From Cucumis sativus (Eukaryota; Streptophyta; Magnoliopsida; Cucurbitales; Cucurbitaceae): a DNA stretch of 64,000 nt. Of this stretch, positions 11,799 through 24,983 are shown piece after piece. The notes below the pieces were generated by a model that saw nothing but the letters and a program-made list of their open reading frames with translations, was not told the origin of the DNA and searched no databases. The position numbers and the translations under genes were made by a program. Where the stretch lies: the NCBI RefSeq assembly GCF_000004075.3, contig NC_026661.2, positions 2,232,001 to 2,296,000 of the forward strand, written 5' to 3'. Position 1 is the first letter of the stretch. Each line of letters opens with the position of its first letter.

Positions 11799-13054
11799 CA
11801 ACGACAATTATTATTACTATTATTGCATAGAATAGGAGAGACCATGAAATATAGATAAATTTATTTAGTTGTGGTTGCCATTTTGAGTACCACCGTAAAC
11901 TTTGGATATTGCAGGCAAGGTGGTTAATAGAATTAAGATTTTATTATATGTAGGTAAATATTTTCACCGATTTTAATATTTAGATGTTTTCTTTTATTAT
12001 TATTATTATTTAGTATGAGTGATCATGTGAGTTTTTTTCTTTCTTTCTTTTTTCTAACGAAATATATTGAAGATTTTAACTAAAGATGAAAGAATGTGTG
12101 TATACTAAAAATAAGTGAGACGATCAATAATATCTGAAAGTAATTAACTGAGAGAATAGCTAAAGAAACAGACAAAACAAATAATACAGAAGACTTTGTT
12201 AGCCTAATTTGACGAATACCACCTATATCTGGAAGCTTCTTAGCTCATATAAGAAATATTATTATATAAGATTTAAATGAGCAAGGAAAACACTTTTAAG
12301 TTATTACAAAAACTTAATTAAAGACCGACTTTCATTGAATTTGTGTTTGAATCTTTTTGAAGATAAACTCAAACTCCCTTGAATTCATTCACCACAGTTC
12401 AACTATTTCAGTCTTCTTTCATATTTCTTATCAACAGGTGCAGCGTAAAAACCACTTGCAGAACTTCAATAATATTCCATCTTCATATAAAGAATGCAAT
12501 TCGACAACCTTCACAAACAATAATTTGATCTTCGAAAGAGAACTTCTTTGAAATCAATTTTCTATCAATTTGCACGTCGAACTAAGCCAATATAGTTTAA
12601 TTATTTAAAGATCGATATAATATATTTCCGGTAACTTCTTTATGGAGAGATATAGATAAAAGATTCATGTTAGGAAAGAAAAATATTTTATCTTTAAATA
12701 ATATCCTAATCTTTAAATAAGGAAGTTAATAATAAAAAGAAATTTATTGGTGTTGTTGACAAAAATATCAACATATACGTTAACTATTAAAATTTATGTT
12801 CAAGTTATGGAAATAAAAGCGTTAATTACAGGAAATGAAAATATGTTTGGTGATATTATAAAATTAAAATTTGCAAAAGCAAATGTTTGAAATAACATAC
12901 TAAAACAAACCCAAACATGGGGAAAAGAAAAACTACAGAACCCACTCCTTCCATTCCCCATCTATTTATTTCTCAAACTTCTACCGTTCACACATTTAAC
13001 CAAACACACAAACTTTAAACCTTTTTATTATTTCATCCCATTCTACACCTTCTC
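10040..13054. other. AT-rich intergenic in arm 2
   Basis: No gene supported. Holds an (AT)n tract at about 10987-11009, an AAT microsatellite at about 11765-11800 and blocks homologous to 3780-4400. The 64-codon frame at 12357 has no recognisable product. Confidence 0.5.
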
Positions 13055-13724
13055 TTAGGGTTTTGCACCCTCTACCACTTCACCAGCGTAGCTGCAGCAC
13101 TTGTGCCCACATCGACCATATCGGCAACCTCTGCCGTAGCCACCACGGCCACCACCATAGCCTCCACGGCCACCGTAATGACCACGACCATACCCACCAC
13201 GACCACCGCCATAGCCTCTGTCGTGCCCTCCGCCATAGCCTCTGTCATACCCTCCTCTTCCATACTTGGCATCCTCTACGCCATTGGTTTCCACCGTGGC
13301 CTCTGCAATGTTATCTTTAAAATTAATCCATAACTTTATGAAAATGTTATATAAATTCAAAATCTGTATGTAAAAAAGTTTAATAATGAGTATGTATATT
13401 TTATACATTTTACATGAGTATTTTTTTAATATTTGTGAACATTCAATTCAGGTTAGCTTATTTGCCTCTAAACTAAGTAAACTGAACAACTTGGTTAGCT
13501 CTGTAATCATTATCAGGAACAAGGACAAAGAATATTAAACTCTAAATAGGTGACTACCATGAATTAAAACTTTTTGAATAACTTAAAAAATTTATTATAA
13601 CATAGAACTCACCGTTGTCCGTCTTGGAGGAGGTCTCCGCAAGGTCTCTTGCGGCCACCTCAGACGATAGGAGAAGAACAAAGGCGAGAAGAAGGCCGAG
13701 AAAAACAAAGGCTTTGGAACTCAT
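13055..13724 (-). CDS. Secreted glycine-rich protein, copy C (GRP family, PF07172-like)
   Basis: Two exons: 13724-13613 and 13302-13055, with the same phase-1 intron as copy B; 119 residues. The signal peptide and SSEVAARDLAE junction are identical to those in copy B. The glycine-rich part has only two octapeptides (YDRGYGGG and HDRGYGGG) where copy B has four, a difference of exactly 48 bases. The cysteine-bearing C-terminus CRYGRCGHKCCSYAGEVVEGAKP is kept (16 residues CRYGRCGHKCCSYAGE identical to B). A TATA box lies about 70 bases upstream. It appears fully functional. Likely an apoplastic or cell-wall protein; the exact role is unknown. Confidence 0.88.
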
Positions 13725-13792
13725 ATTTGTGTGTATAGTAAGAGATTGATTTTGGGAGAGAGGGATGAGAAAGATTTGCATTCTTATAGAGG

Positions 13793-13800
13793 TATTTATA
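13793..13800 (-). promoter_or_regulatory. TATA box of glycine-rich copy C
   Basis: TATAAATA on the minus strand, at the same distance from the ATG as in copy B. Confidence 0.65.
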
Positions 13801-14866
13801 GGCGTACAAAAGAGAAAGAGAGATGAGAATTGAGACAATTGCAATTAAAGACTGGCCCATAATTTGGTTGGGTGTTAGATGAACTGATTGAGAAGTATTT
13901 TGAAATGAAGAAGAAAATTTGAGTCAGCTCTCTTCAAAAATCTTTATCTTTTAAATGATTTGTAATCAGTCAAACTCTTTAGTAGTGTGACTGTATCAAA
14001 CTCCAAGAGCTTCTTCTATCCAATTATCAATAATAATAATATAATTATGGAAAAACAATTTGTAGCATGCTTTCAATTTCTATTCCCAAACTTGACAAAC
14101 AAAATTGTTTGTCTTAAAAGTTAAAATTAATCTTTTACATAAATTATTTAGCAGAATCTATTAAGTAGATACTGTAGGTTAGTTATTTAGGATTCATTTT
14201 TTCCCTCAGGTATTGTAAAAGAAATTGATGTTTAGATTTTTTTTTATTAATGATTGATATTTTGATAAAAGGATGTTAATATCATTTTTAAAGCTTGCTT
14301 TTAAATATAATAAAATTAAATTTCAAAATTAATTTATCAATTAAATTTATAGAAATATTTATATAATATAATCAGTATGGACCAATATTTATACTATTCA
14401 TACTTTAAAATTTTATAATATTTATAAATATTAAAAAAATTTCAAATGATTTTTCTTATATAAAATTTAAATAGACAAGAAAAAAAAAAACACAGCACAT
14501 GCACATGCACTAAGAAATGTCATTGAATAGCTTCCCCTGAACCCAAGTTGTAAATATCATTCATATTTATAATATTTATCAACTTATATGAAAACGTCAA
14601 AACAACACTTATTTATTTTATACTATATTTGCAATAAATTTAAGAGACCTTTATAAAACCTAACTCGCAGAGCATGCACGATACTGGGTAGTGATAGTGA
14701 TAGTGATGCACCCAAACTAAATTGACTGTTTTGGTTGTTACCGTGTTCGATGTAAATATAGTTGAATTGAAAGAAGACATCAACGACCTCTCTAAAAATT
14801 AAATATTAATGTAATTTTTTTCATTTTTATGTTCAATTGAGAAGGAAAAAAAGAAACAGAAACAAA

Positions 14867-14930
14867 AGTATTAGATAATACAGAAATAAAAGTATTAGAT
14901 AATACATAAATAAAAGTATTAGATAATACG
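14867..14930. repeat. Three tandem copies of a ~24-base unit
   Basis: AAAGTATTAGATAATAC plus a short linker is present three times. The homologous place in arm 1 (about 8770) has one copy, so the expansion arose after the duplication. Confidence 0.7.
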
Positions 14931-15749
14931 TAATATTTTGAAGATGATAAACAATTGAGGTGTTTTGGAAAGTAAAAACCCTCTTTTTAGAAAAATATAG
15001 GACTGGATGAGTAGATGCACTTTAAAGTATAAACTGTGTGGCATGAATAAATAAAATTTATATGATTCTCAGATAGTATTAGAATTTTATTGTTTTGAAG
15101 GATAGCCGACATAAATTTCATGAAAATTCTGGCAATATCTCCAAATCCTATCATCCACACACACAGTCTCTCTTCCTTTCAATTCAATGAATGGAGGATT
15201 AAATTTTACAAATGGATGGAAAAGATTTCTTCTCTCTTTAAAGGAAATGACAAATTGAAAAAAGCACCAAATTGTAGTGATGGAATACTATTGGCCGTAA
15301 AAATTAAACACCTTACATTCAACCACCAAACTTAGGTGACGGTAGAAATGGTAACATTTATTTGAGTGGGAGGATTCAATTTTTTATCATTTCAACGTTC
15401 CACTTTTACGGCTATTGTAAGTTAATTAGAACACCGTCGTATAAGTTTGAAGGCTCAATTTTTATAATTGAAAGTTTGATAATGTAATTGCAACTACCAT
15501 TCTATTTTAAATGTGGTTTTTGTAATCTTTACATAACTTGTAATGTATGTCAATTGTATACATAAGATATTCAAAATTCTTTACAAAATACTCAACACAC
15601 GCAAACTTATGACCTCATGTGTTATGAATCAACAAATTAAGTAAAAGAAAATTGTAAAGATCGACACATAAATAAACATGATTAACACTAACATTGTATT
15701 AGCAGCAACATCCACGAACAAAGGGAGAATAAATATTGTTAGAGAGAAT

Positions 15750-18700
15750 ATGGCACCACTAGATTAGATAGAACAATGTTTATAGTACAATATGACATTA
15801 CTTGATTTGAAAGTTTATATATGCACTTCTCTAAACCCTAAAATCAAAATCATGAATGACTACGTATGCACAATTATGAAAAACTAAAGAATCTATGGAG
15901 TTTTCGTGTAGTGCTACTTAACGAATATAAGGTATTCGAACATCATGTGTATCCTAGTTGATCTCCAAACCAGCTACATAATATTAATTATATATTCGAA
16001 TTTTTGAATTTTTTATAACAAATATACCTCAATAAATTGATCACCACCTATGATTAAAGATAGAAAATCATTTAAGATATGCACGTAAAGGTAGCTGAGT
16101 AAAGTGATAAGATTATCACACAAGAGAACTAATAGTTAGGATAACATAATGCGAAAGGGTATTGGCTCATGAGCAGATTGAAGAGTTGGGTTTTTCCATG
16201 TCATTTTCATCTCTGATTTGTGTCTGCAAATGAGCAATGATAAGTGTGAATCAGTTAAATTGGTTATTAAATGCTGAGACTTTATTGAGTTGATCCATTT
16301 TCAAACTTTCAAACTTGCAAATTTATTGTGCAATTCAGAAAGTGGATCCTTTCAAATTTATTGAGTGGGGTCTAATTATTCATCTCTTATTTACGTCAGA
16401 GCAAAGCCTTTCTTAGGGGATGTGTATATCTATTATTTCATTGCCAAGGAATGGGGGTAACCACTTGTGGGATCACTTTTCAAAATTTTATGATTTTCTA
16501 GAAAATATATTATTTAATTGCATCTTAGTCTCTCTACAAACGTTTCTACAACTCATCCACACTTTAATGGCAGTTAAAGAAAAATATTGTTTTTTAAAAA
16601 GACTCATTCTATGTTAAACTGAGATTAAATAATAGAGTGTGGTCGATTGTTAAAAGATTTGTGTGTAATCTAAAATGATCGGATTAGTACTTTTCCATTA
16701 AAAGTTTATATATCTATCCTTTAAAGTGATGGACTCTGCATAAGGATTGATATTTGATTACAAATTTTTTTACTTATGTTTGGTTGGAATCCTTTATCTA
16801 CGTTTTTTTAAAGTGTCTAATAGATATTTTAATTTTAAAAGAATTTAACAACGTTTATCTTTGTTTGAAAGTTTATAAACTATGAATTACATTTTTATAT
16901 CATTACAGTTGTGTTTATTTGGGACATTGATAAAAATGAATAGAAACAAAATTCAAATGTTAATTAGCACCAGATATATAATACATTGATTGACTTATTA
17001 ACTAGCAAAAAAAAAAATTAAAAGTTTAAACACATATTACTTAATATTTTAAAGCTTACAAGAGTTGTTATACACAATTCTAAACATTTTGTGTGTTTTT
17101 AGTTTTTTTTAAAGGTAAGCTTATAAACATCTTATTTCATCTCTAAATTTTAATTAATTTTGTTATTAAACTTTAATTTCTACCTATAAATAGATAGATA
17201 GTTAGAGCATGATTAAGTAAAGTTGAAGTTGATCTCCTTCTTCCCTAAAAAACTTCTTATCCCTACGTTGAAGACAAATTAACTTAAGAAGCATAGTATT
17301 CGTAGCAAACATCACACGTATGTATCTAGTATTTATTATTCTACAACCCGAGCACAATCTCACTAAACTTTAATTTAGAGCTTTGTTAGAATAATGACTA
17401 TAAACTTTGGTTTTTATTCTAGCCTTTTGAATATCATGGCCATGCAACCTTGCTTATTATTGAATATACGAGTGAGGATTTGATAGTGCTCAAGGAGTGT
17501 CCACAAATTAAAGTGGAGACTCCTAGATGCAGTATAACACAATTATTTTTTTTTAAAAAAAAAGAAATTACTTTGTAGGTGACTTCTATGTCAATATAGA
17601 ATTTATCATTGACATCACGTAAAGATTAGATCTAAATAATTAAGTTGTTAGACTAAATTTTCACCATAAATAGTACCAAAACAATGAAGCTATAAACAGA
17701 TGAGTGATTTGAAAAGAAATTTATTTAATTAATTGAAGCAAAAATGAATTGGTTAGAGTATTAATTAGTTAATAAGTTCTAATAAATAGATAGGCAAAAG
17801 TAAGTTAGCATAGTCAAATCTGGTTGGCGGGGTAGGAAAAAGGTGTCAATGTTCTTCCCATTTGTACAAAGCCACCAAGGATCATCTGTCTCCAGTCAAT
17901 ATGAATGCATTTAATACAATACTCGAATGAGAAAATATGTGCATTTATAGATTATTTTTTTAGTTCATTTCTAAAACTTTCCAACTTTTTTTTTTATTTT
18001 GGTTTCTAAACATTTTAAAACGTTTGTTTTAATGTCTAAATGTTTAAAAATAACATATATTGTAATTAGAATTTTATTAACTCTTTAACGAAATGAAAAG
18101 ATAATTTCTACGTATGAATGATTATATTGTCAAATAAGATAATTATAGTAAAAAGTGAGTGAACTACGAAAGAAATGAGAGAGATTTGAGTTTATAAAAG
18201 AAAAACAAAGAGAACAAAATTAGTACTTAGGTTTATTTGATAAATGTGTTAGTTATGTTTCTATGTTGACATAAAAGATCTATAAAATAAATTAGTAAGA
18301 TTTTTCAATTATTTATCTATTTAAGTAATATAATAAATCTAGATTATGATCATCTAGAAGTTACATCAACATTCTTTTAAAGAATTAATAGAATTCTAAA
18401 TTAAAACAAGAATTGTGGTAAGCTTTTTATTAAAGTTTGAAAAACTATAACAGAACACATTTTAAAAGTTTATCACAAAAATAAAACAAGATACTTTATT
18501 ATTATTTTGATTCATATATATAGAGTAGAACATTATACACATATATACACAAATGAACAACAAAAAAAAATTAGAATGAAAATTAGATTGTGGATGTTGA
18601 TTTTTTGAACGCAGTGATATTCTAAATCGCTCCACTTAGCTTATGTATGTTTGGTACTTATTTTTCTATTAATATAAATGTTGTTTTTGAAAAAGAAACG

Positions 18701-19020
18701 TTACAGAAAACAAAATAGGATGTAATTACAGAAATAAAAGTTAAGGTATAGATAGATAATTTGTTTAATAAAGGGAAAAGTTAGAGAAGATAAATCTTAC
18801 AGAGTTGGGGGAAAAGTTGATAATATATAGAGAGAGAAAACTTGAGAATGGAGAATCAATGTTAGAGAGAGAGAAAAAAAAAAGGTTTGAGAGATATTTT
18901 AAAGAGAGAATATTCAGCTAGATAAAAATATCAAAATATTAATTAAAGAGATAAAAACAAAATAATCATACACAAATTTGATAAATAACATCACATATAA
19001 TAAAAAACTGAGAGATTATG
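15750..19020. other. AT-rich intergenic, no gene seen
   Basis: Very AT-rich with scattered poly(A)/poly(T) runs. Short open frames (for example 16420-16617) lack recognisable products or splice context. Confidence 0.5.
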
Positions 19021-19024
19021 GCTC

Positions 19025-19547
19025 GATTCGATAACGTTTTTTGTTTCATGTTTTTTTGTTTTCGAATGTGTTTAATAACTTTTATTGTTTCTTAGAAAAA
19101 GAAAAAGATTTTTTTAATAATTATTTATTGTTTTTCGTTTCTTTTGTTATTTTCTCAAACATTTTTTCTTATTTTTATAGTTTAAATTAATTACATAAAA
19201 TATAAAATATATAGAATTCATTAAAATATAAAAATTAGTTATAAAATATTGACATGATCAAATATTTACGTAAGCCGATGCAAATTTAATAGCTATAGTA
19301 TAATAGTTTTTATTAATTATATGTTGTTAAATTTTAATTTAAAATATTATCTCTCATTTAATTCATTTGTCCTAAATGATGTTGATGTAATATGAAAGGT
19401 AGTGATTTGTCCTAAAACTTTTAGAACTTAAAGAAAATAGAGTAAAACAAAATTGGGAGAAACTACTCTTCATGATTTTTTAATTTTGTCTAATTTTTAG
19501 AAACGCCTTCATAATTTAAAAACGAAAAACAAAAAGAGTTATCAATC
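19025..19547. mobile_element. MITE-like element with imperfect terminal inverted repeats
   Basis: The left end GATTCGATAACGTTTTTTG is mirrored by the right end, which read from the other strand is GATTGATAACTCTTTTTG. Similarity continues for about 30 bases. The interior of about 460 bases is AT-rich and non-coding. Size and ends fit a hAT-type MITE. I could not settle the target-site duplication. Confidence 0.5.
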
Positions 19548-19839
19548 ATATTTATTTTTTAAAATATGAGGCAAAAATAAAAAAATGCCCTTATATTCAC
19601 TTCCAAAAGAAAATTAGTATTGCTTACAGAGAAAGAAGTATTCTTAGTCAATATATTCTTTTATGAAAAAAAATATTTTTTCCTTTTATAAATTTATTTT
19701 CACCTTAAGTACCTTAAACCTGATTTGTCATGTCTTTAAATCTTCCTTTTATCTCTAAAAAAATCTCACTCTAATATATTTTTTTTCTCTACAAAATTAA
19801 GCCACTATCCTAAAAACTTATTATATATTTTTTTATATC

Positions 19840-19915
19840 ATTGATGAAGCGAAAATGATAAAAGTGGTATTCGGATACACCTATTGACTCACCGTATCTT
19901 ATTAAAAAAGAAATA
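19840..19915 (+). mobile_element. LINE 3' tail fragment
   Basis: Shares the tail words TTGATGAAGC, ACCTATTGACTC and CGTATCTTATTAAAAAA with the LINE ends at 6690-6807 and 25500-25611. It stops in a short A run. Confidence 0.5.
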
Positions 19916-20189
19916 TGTATACTTTTTTAAATAGACTACTTTTGAATATAACAAGATAAAATAAAATGTTTACCAATATAGTAAAATATATTGTGACATT
20001 TTATTATATTTGTAAATATTTTTAAAAAATTTCGTTCTAAATAATTTTCCTTTAAAAAATATTTTATTGAAATTAAAAATTGATTAGTGGACTTGGCACA
20101 TATTATCAAAAATTTAAAAATTTAAAACTAAAAAATAAATTAAACAAGTCTATGGTTGAAAAATCATGTTTTAATAATTGAAAAGGCAG

Positions 20190-21470
20190 ACAAATGACAG
20201 ATACTATTCTAGTAGCAAATGATGTGATAGACTATTGAAGAAACAAAAAAAACAAAGGTCTGGTGATCAAGCTCGATATTGAAAAAGTTTTCGACAAAAT
20301 TAGTTGGAGGTTGATTGATTCTATGTTTATAAAAAAAAATTATCCATTCGAACAGAGCAAATGGATTAATTAGGCTTGCATCTCTTGTGTCCAATACTCT
20401 ATTAGGAAGAACTCCGAGGTATGATTAATCCCAGTAGGGACTCAGACGAGGTGACCATATACCCCCTTCATATTTGTTTAGGCTTTTATTAACCTACTTG
20501 GAGCAAAAAGATGAAATCAGAGGGGTCAAGGTCGAGAATGATTTCAATTTAACTCACTTGTTATTTGCCAAGGACATCTTACTCTTTGTGGAAGATAATG
20601 ATGATCTCCATGGGCAAAAATTTACGGCATCAAAAGAAAAAGGTGTGGCCTAAGTATAAATAAAAGTCTTGGACACACAAACTTTGCATTGCTCAGTAGA
20701 TGGCTTTGACGCTTCATATACGAACAACGAACTCTATGAAAAAGGTAAGTTCAGCAGCTTAAAAGCCCCGTGGAGATCTACACCAAAGAGGATTGATTGG
20801 TTCCTTGAAAACGTACATTGGCAACTCAACAATGTAGGAAAAATCTCTTTCTGGAATGGGCCTTGGAATGAAAAATTCCTTCTATTCTTTACAGGCCTAG
20901 ACATTTTGTCCTCTCAAATCTTCAATCGGGTAGTGTGAAAAAGAGATATGTCCAACCTCAATATTTTCGACTAGAATTTACACCTAAGATCATTGAGAAG
21001 CTTTGAACTCCAACAATGAGCTAATATGAAATCTTTCCTTCCTGCTCCTAACATCGTTGGTGGTACTGATACACCAACATGGAAGCTGAATTCTAATGGT
21101 CAGTTCTCTATTGCCTCCTTAAAAAAAGCTATACATATTGTGGACCAAAGAGATGAATCCAACATCAATCCTAATATCTTCAAAAACCTTTGGAAGTCAA
21201 GTATCCAAAAGAAATGTCAATTCTTCATTTGGACTCTTTTGCACAAATGTATCAACACTGGAAAGCTCCAAAGAAGATTCGCAAATTGTAACCTTAATCC
21301 AAATTGGTGCATTCTCTGTAAGAACCACTTAGAGGATATAGAACATACATCTTCATCAATTGTGCTGTCACTAAAGATATATATGGGGGCAAGCTGATTG
21401 AACAAACGATCAATTGGAGTAACCACAATACAAACCTGATTTCTTTATGTGAGGATTTCTTTATGTAACT
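20190..21470 (+). pseudogene. Decayed LINE (non-LTR retrotransposon) reverse transcriptase and zf-RVT region
   Basis: Translation in shifting frames gives reverse transcriptase pieces: LVIKLDIEKVFDKISWRLID (about 20255-20320) and, around 20560-20600, FAKDILLFVED at the place of the catalytic FADD box. The first catalytic aspartate is now lysine. Between these pieces are stops and frameshifts. From about 21026 to 21397 a longer frame matches the zinc-binding domain of plant LINE polymerases: LWKSSIQKKCQFFIWTLLHK, INTGKLQRR, and NPNWCILCKNHLEDIEH. The order RT then zf-RVT is that of plant L1-type elements. No endonuclease region or tail was seen. Inactive. Confidence 0.85.
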
Positions 21471-23104
21471 CAAATTGAAAAGTTAGAGATTTATTAAACA
21501 CATTCTAAAGTGTTGTTGGTTTTATTTCTTAGGTATGATTGGCTAATTTTATTATTGGAAAAACTTGATTGAACAGCTTGTTCCATGTTAGTTTGTTGAT
21601 TTTATCTTGAGATTGGTTTGTTTAGATGTTGGTATATGTAGTGCACATTTGTTGGGTGACTTCCTACCATCGTCATGTCTTGCAAAATGTTGGAATATTG
21701 GAAATCACATTGTAAGGTAAAAGGCAACAAAGGTTGCAAAAAAAAATTATTCTTATCCGTCGGTGAGATTCTACAATATTTGTGGCCTACTATGATTGAT
21801 ATATTCGTTCTTTGAAGATCTGGGTCTTGTTCATCTTTTGGGTTGACCACTTTGAACAATATTTGAGTCGTTTTGTCTTCTGTGTTTTTGAAAATCATAA
21901 GTCGTGTCAATCCTTAAAATTGCGGAAGTTTGTTCTTGAAGCACAATTAGTAACTTGAGAAAAAATTCTCGAATTTAGGAGAGCCTAAAATTCATCAAAT
22001 GGTTGGAGTACTCTTCATTTAAATGTGGAAAGATGGAAAGTTAGCAATTTACACTGGTAATCATCAAGTCTTTACAAATAAGTAAAACATTATATCAGTA
22101 AAAATAGTATATATAACATTATATTAGTAAAAATACCACTCTGCATATGTGCTAGTATTGCTACCAAAACTCTATGTTATGTTCTGGTATTGTATGCAAC
22201 AGTTTTGTTAGGTTGTGTGTACTAAATCACCTTTATTTCATTATATTATAAAGGGTATAAGTACAAACTTGTTGATGGGTTAACTAAAAATTTGAGCTTT
22301 AAAAAATCACAAAGAATAGGATGGTAATTAACAAGACACTAAATTTACCAAATAAATTAGTTATCCTAAACTAGCAAGCTTGAAATTAATAGGAAATTAG
22401 GAACAAGTATATGCCAGAAGAACAACCATGATCATATATAATATCGTAGATCAAAGCTATGAAAAAAAAAACAGTACTATATAACACACCAAATTCAAAC
22501 GATGAGATACCCAAATCCAACAAAATAGATTCCAACCTAAGCAAATCAACCTCATAAGAAACCTAACAAGTAATTCAAAATCTTTTTTTAAAGTTCAAAA
22601 TTACCACCTGATTTTAATTTGAAAGAAATCAAAATTGTCTAAGTTAATATAAATTGATTCAGATGAAGACACAAACCAAGTTCGCTTTTATGTGGCCTCA
22701 TGCATAATTCTATGACAAAAAAGCAGACCCTTTTTCCTCATATTTGGTGATATATTTCTCACATACGTCCTTTCGGTGACTTTATCGACACCCAATGGCC
22801 AGCAGCAGGAAAGTGAGTCAAACATGTAAAAGAGCCAGAGTGCAACATTTTGTGCATAATTGCACACATAAATATTGATCACAGCAACAAATGGAAAAAC
22901 TTTGTGCACTAAACGCTAGAATTTTCTTTCAATCCTCGAAGCATGAGCCCTCAATCAAATAGAGAGAAAAAAAAAAAAACTCCATATCCAAATCCAATAG
23001 GAACTACTAATATCTTCCTATCTCCACACTCATGATCAAGCCCTTTTCAATTCCAACCAGAAAAAACAAAGAATTAAAAAAAAAAAAAAGGTTGAATTCT
23101 TGAT
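21471..23104. other. Intergenic and probable 3' UTR of the EF-hand gene
   Basis: No gene supported. The last few hundred bases before 23105 are probably the 3' untranslated region of the minus-strand EF-hand gene. A less AT-rich patch at 22680-22900 has no recognisable frame. Confidence 0.45.
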
Positions 23105-23518
23105 TCAAGAAAAGGCTTTGGTGGCTTCTCTTTGAACAGCTTTCATCAAGAACCCATCTTTTTCCAAAGCCATTTGAATAGGCAAGAATCCCATTCCCTC
23201 AGCAATAGCCAACATCATATTCTTCATCCCCATCATGAACTCATCCACGTCAACTTTTCCATCCGAATCCCGATCGAACTGCTTGAAGACGGCACTGTAG
23301 AGTTGAGAGAGCTCATCGGCATCAGGTTTCACATCGGTTCCAAAGTCAGCTTCGGAGACTCTCAAAGCATGCAACTCCTTCAGCATCTCGGCGTAGGAGA
23401 GGAAGCCGTCGCGGTCAGTGTCAAGACGGGTGAAGTGCTCTCTAGTCCAACCATTGAAAGCTTCTTCGTCTTCCACAAAGTTGACTATGGTGGCGCCGTC
23501 AAGTAATTCTACGCTCAT
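23105..23518 (-). CDS. Two-EF-hand calcium-binding protein, copy 1
   Basis: Single-exon gene of 137 residues. EF-hand loop 1 is residues 33-44 (DTDRDGFLSYAE) and loop 2 is residues 82-93 (DRDSDGKVDVDE). Both keep the canonical acidic positions 1, 3 and 5, glycine 6, a hydrophobic 8 and glutamate 12, so both should bind calcium. N-terminus MSVELLDGATIVNFVEDEEAF and C-terminal helices (MMLAIAEGMGFLPIQM) are shared with the copies at 37929 and 41339. No signal peptide or membrane segment, so probably a cytosolic or nuclear calcium sensor or buffer of the plant EF-hand-pair type. A TATA box lies about 55 bases upstream. Targets are unknown. Confidence 0.92.
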   Translation of the reverse strand: MSVELLDGATIVNFVEDEEAFNGWTREHFTRLDTDRDGFLSYAEMLKELHALRVSEADFGTDVKPDADELSQLYSAVFKQFDRDSDGKVDVDEFMMGMKNMMLAIAEGMGFLPIQMALEKDGFLMKAVQREATKAFS

Positions 23519-23572
23519 CTTCGATTGTTGGTGAGAGAAGAGATTGAGATGAGATTTCCTTGGTGGGTTTGG

Positions 23573-23580
23573 TATATAAA
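23573..23580 (-). promoter_or_regulatory. TATA box of EF-hand copy 1
   Basis: TTTATATA on the minus strand, about 55 bases upstream of the ATG, and followed by a pyrimidine/purine-rich leader. Confidence 0.6.
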
Positions 23581-23599
23581 GGCCTCTCTCTATAACTTA

Positions 23600-24983
23600 A
23601 TTGGCGGTGGTTTCCAAAACAAGGATTTTCGTTGGTTCATTATTGAATTAGGGTTTTCAATTATTTTCCTTTTTTAATTGGGAATTAGGAGTAAATAGCC
23701 ATTTTCAAGGTTAAACTTGCAAATATGGAAAAAAGAAAAAACGTTTTTTGTTTCTTAGCAAATTGAATCTCCATACATGCATGTGTCCATCTTTCCTTTA
23801 TTCACAGATTGCACTTAATGAGTTAAAAATTGCCCTTCATCATCATGATAAATAGTAAGTATATCCTAGATTTAAATTCCTGATTTTTCTTCGTAATTAG
23901 ATTTAAATTTCTAATTTAAGTAGTATATCTGTCCTAGGGTATCTTCTGTTGTTGGTTTGGGTTTTTATACATAATTTGAATGTGTGTGTGTATATATATA
24001 CTCATCTGTTATATATATATTTTTAAGCTTGTTTTACAAATTTGATCTTCCATATAATCTCTTTGTTGGTTAAAACAGAAACATGTATTATAATGGGGGA
24101 AAAGATGGTACAATATCGTCGTGATGGTTCCAATTCATGCTACTTGGTTCTTACCTCAATTTTGCTTACGAGTTCTGGATTCAACTTTGGGAATGACTAT
24201 GATGTAAAAGCTCTACGAAATCGTTAGTTTTATTATAATAATTTGATTACTTGTTTTTCTTCTTCTTCTTTTGGTAATTGTTAAATTCAGGGAGAAAGGT
24301 AAATGGAATCAAATTTGTACTTTTTTTCCTTCTGCATTGTTTACCTACGATGTATTTGTATTTTAATTTGGTCCTTTGTTAGATTCATGAAGATGGTCAA
24401 GCAAATCAAATTTGTTCGGTATTTAATTAAATTTATTAGGTATGATGTATTTTGTTGTGTTCTATTTGATTTAGTAAATTTATTTAGGTACAATTTATCT
24501 TCGGGTGATGTGTTTGATTTGATTAATTTTTTTTATTAAAGGTAAATTAAATCTTTTTTTATATAATTATAGAAAAAAAATGGCTTTTTAAAAAAAAAAT
24601 ATATAAACTGGTGCACCATATAAAACAATGTATAAACCTAAAATTAATTACCTCAGTCATTCCGCTGCACATGCGATACATGATATTGGGCATATCGTGC
24701 CTCGAGATGTACGAGATGCTCCGAACCATGTCTCGGACTAAATAATTCTACCTTTAGTTATTGAAATTGGATAATTAGATCTCTGGTCTTAGCGTCACCA
24801 AGATGGTTAGGAGTTAAAGAAATTTGTTAGGCATAAAATTTATCTTTATTTTATTCTATCTCGAACATACACCGCCTGAGATTCCTAAAAAGAAAAACTT
24901 TTGACTTTAATTATAAAGATTTAAATTGCAATAACATATATGAAATATATGAAACTTTTTATTTTGTTATACCATCTAAAAAC
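23600..24983. other. AT-rich intergenic, no gene seen
   Basis: Upstream region of EF-hand copy 1 followed by AT-rich sequence. The frames at 24042 and 24303 look like chance open frames. Confidence 0.5.

Larger units (their letters stand above)
9890..15750. repeat. Segmental duplication, arm 2
   Basis: Direct-orientation partner of 1250-9150, with one intact glycine-rich protein gene at 13055-13724. It lacks the LINE end and solo LTR of arm 1 and so shows the empty sites: around 14625 for the LINE and around 14697 for the LTR. It has longer AT and AAT microsatellites than arm 1. Confidence 0.75.

Noticed and set aside
16420..16617. 65-codon frame
   Set aside because: No recognisable domain, and AT-rich composition like the flanks.
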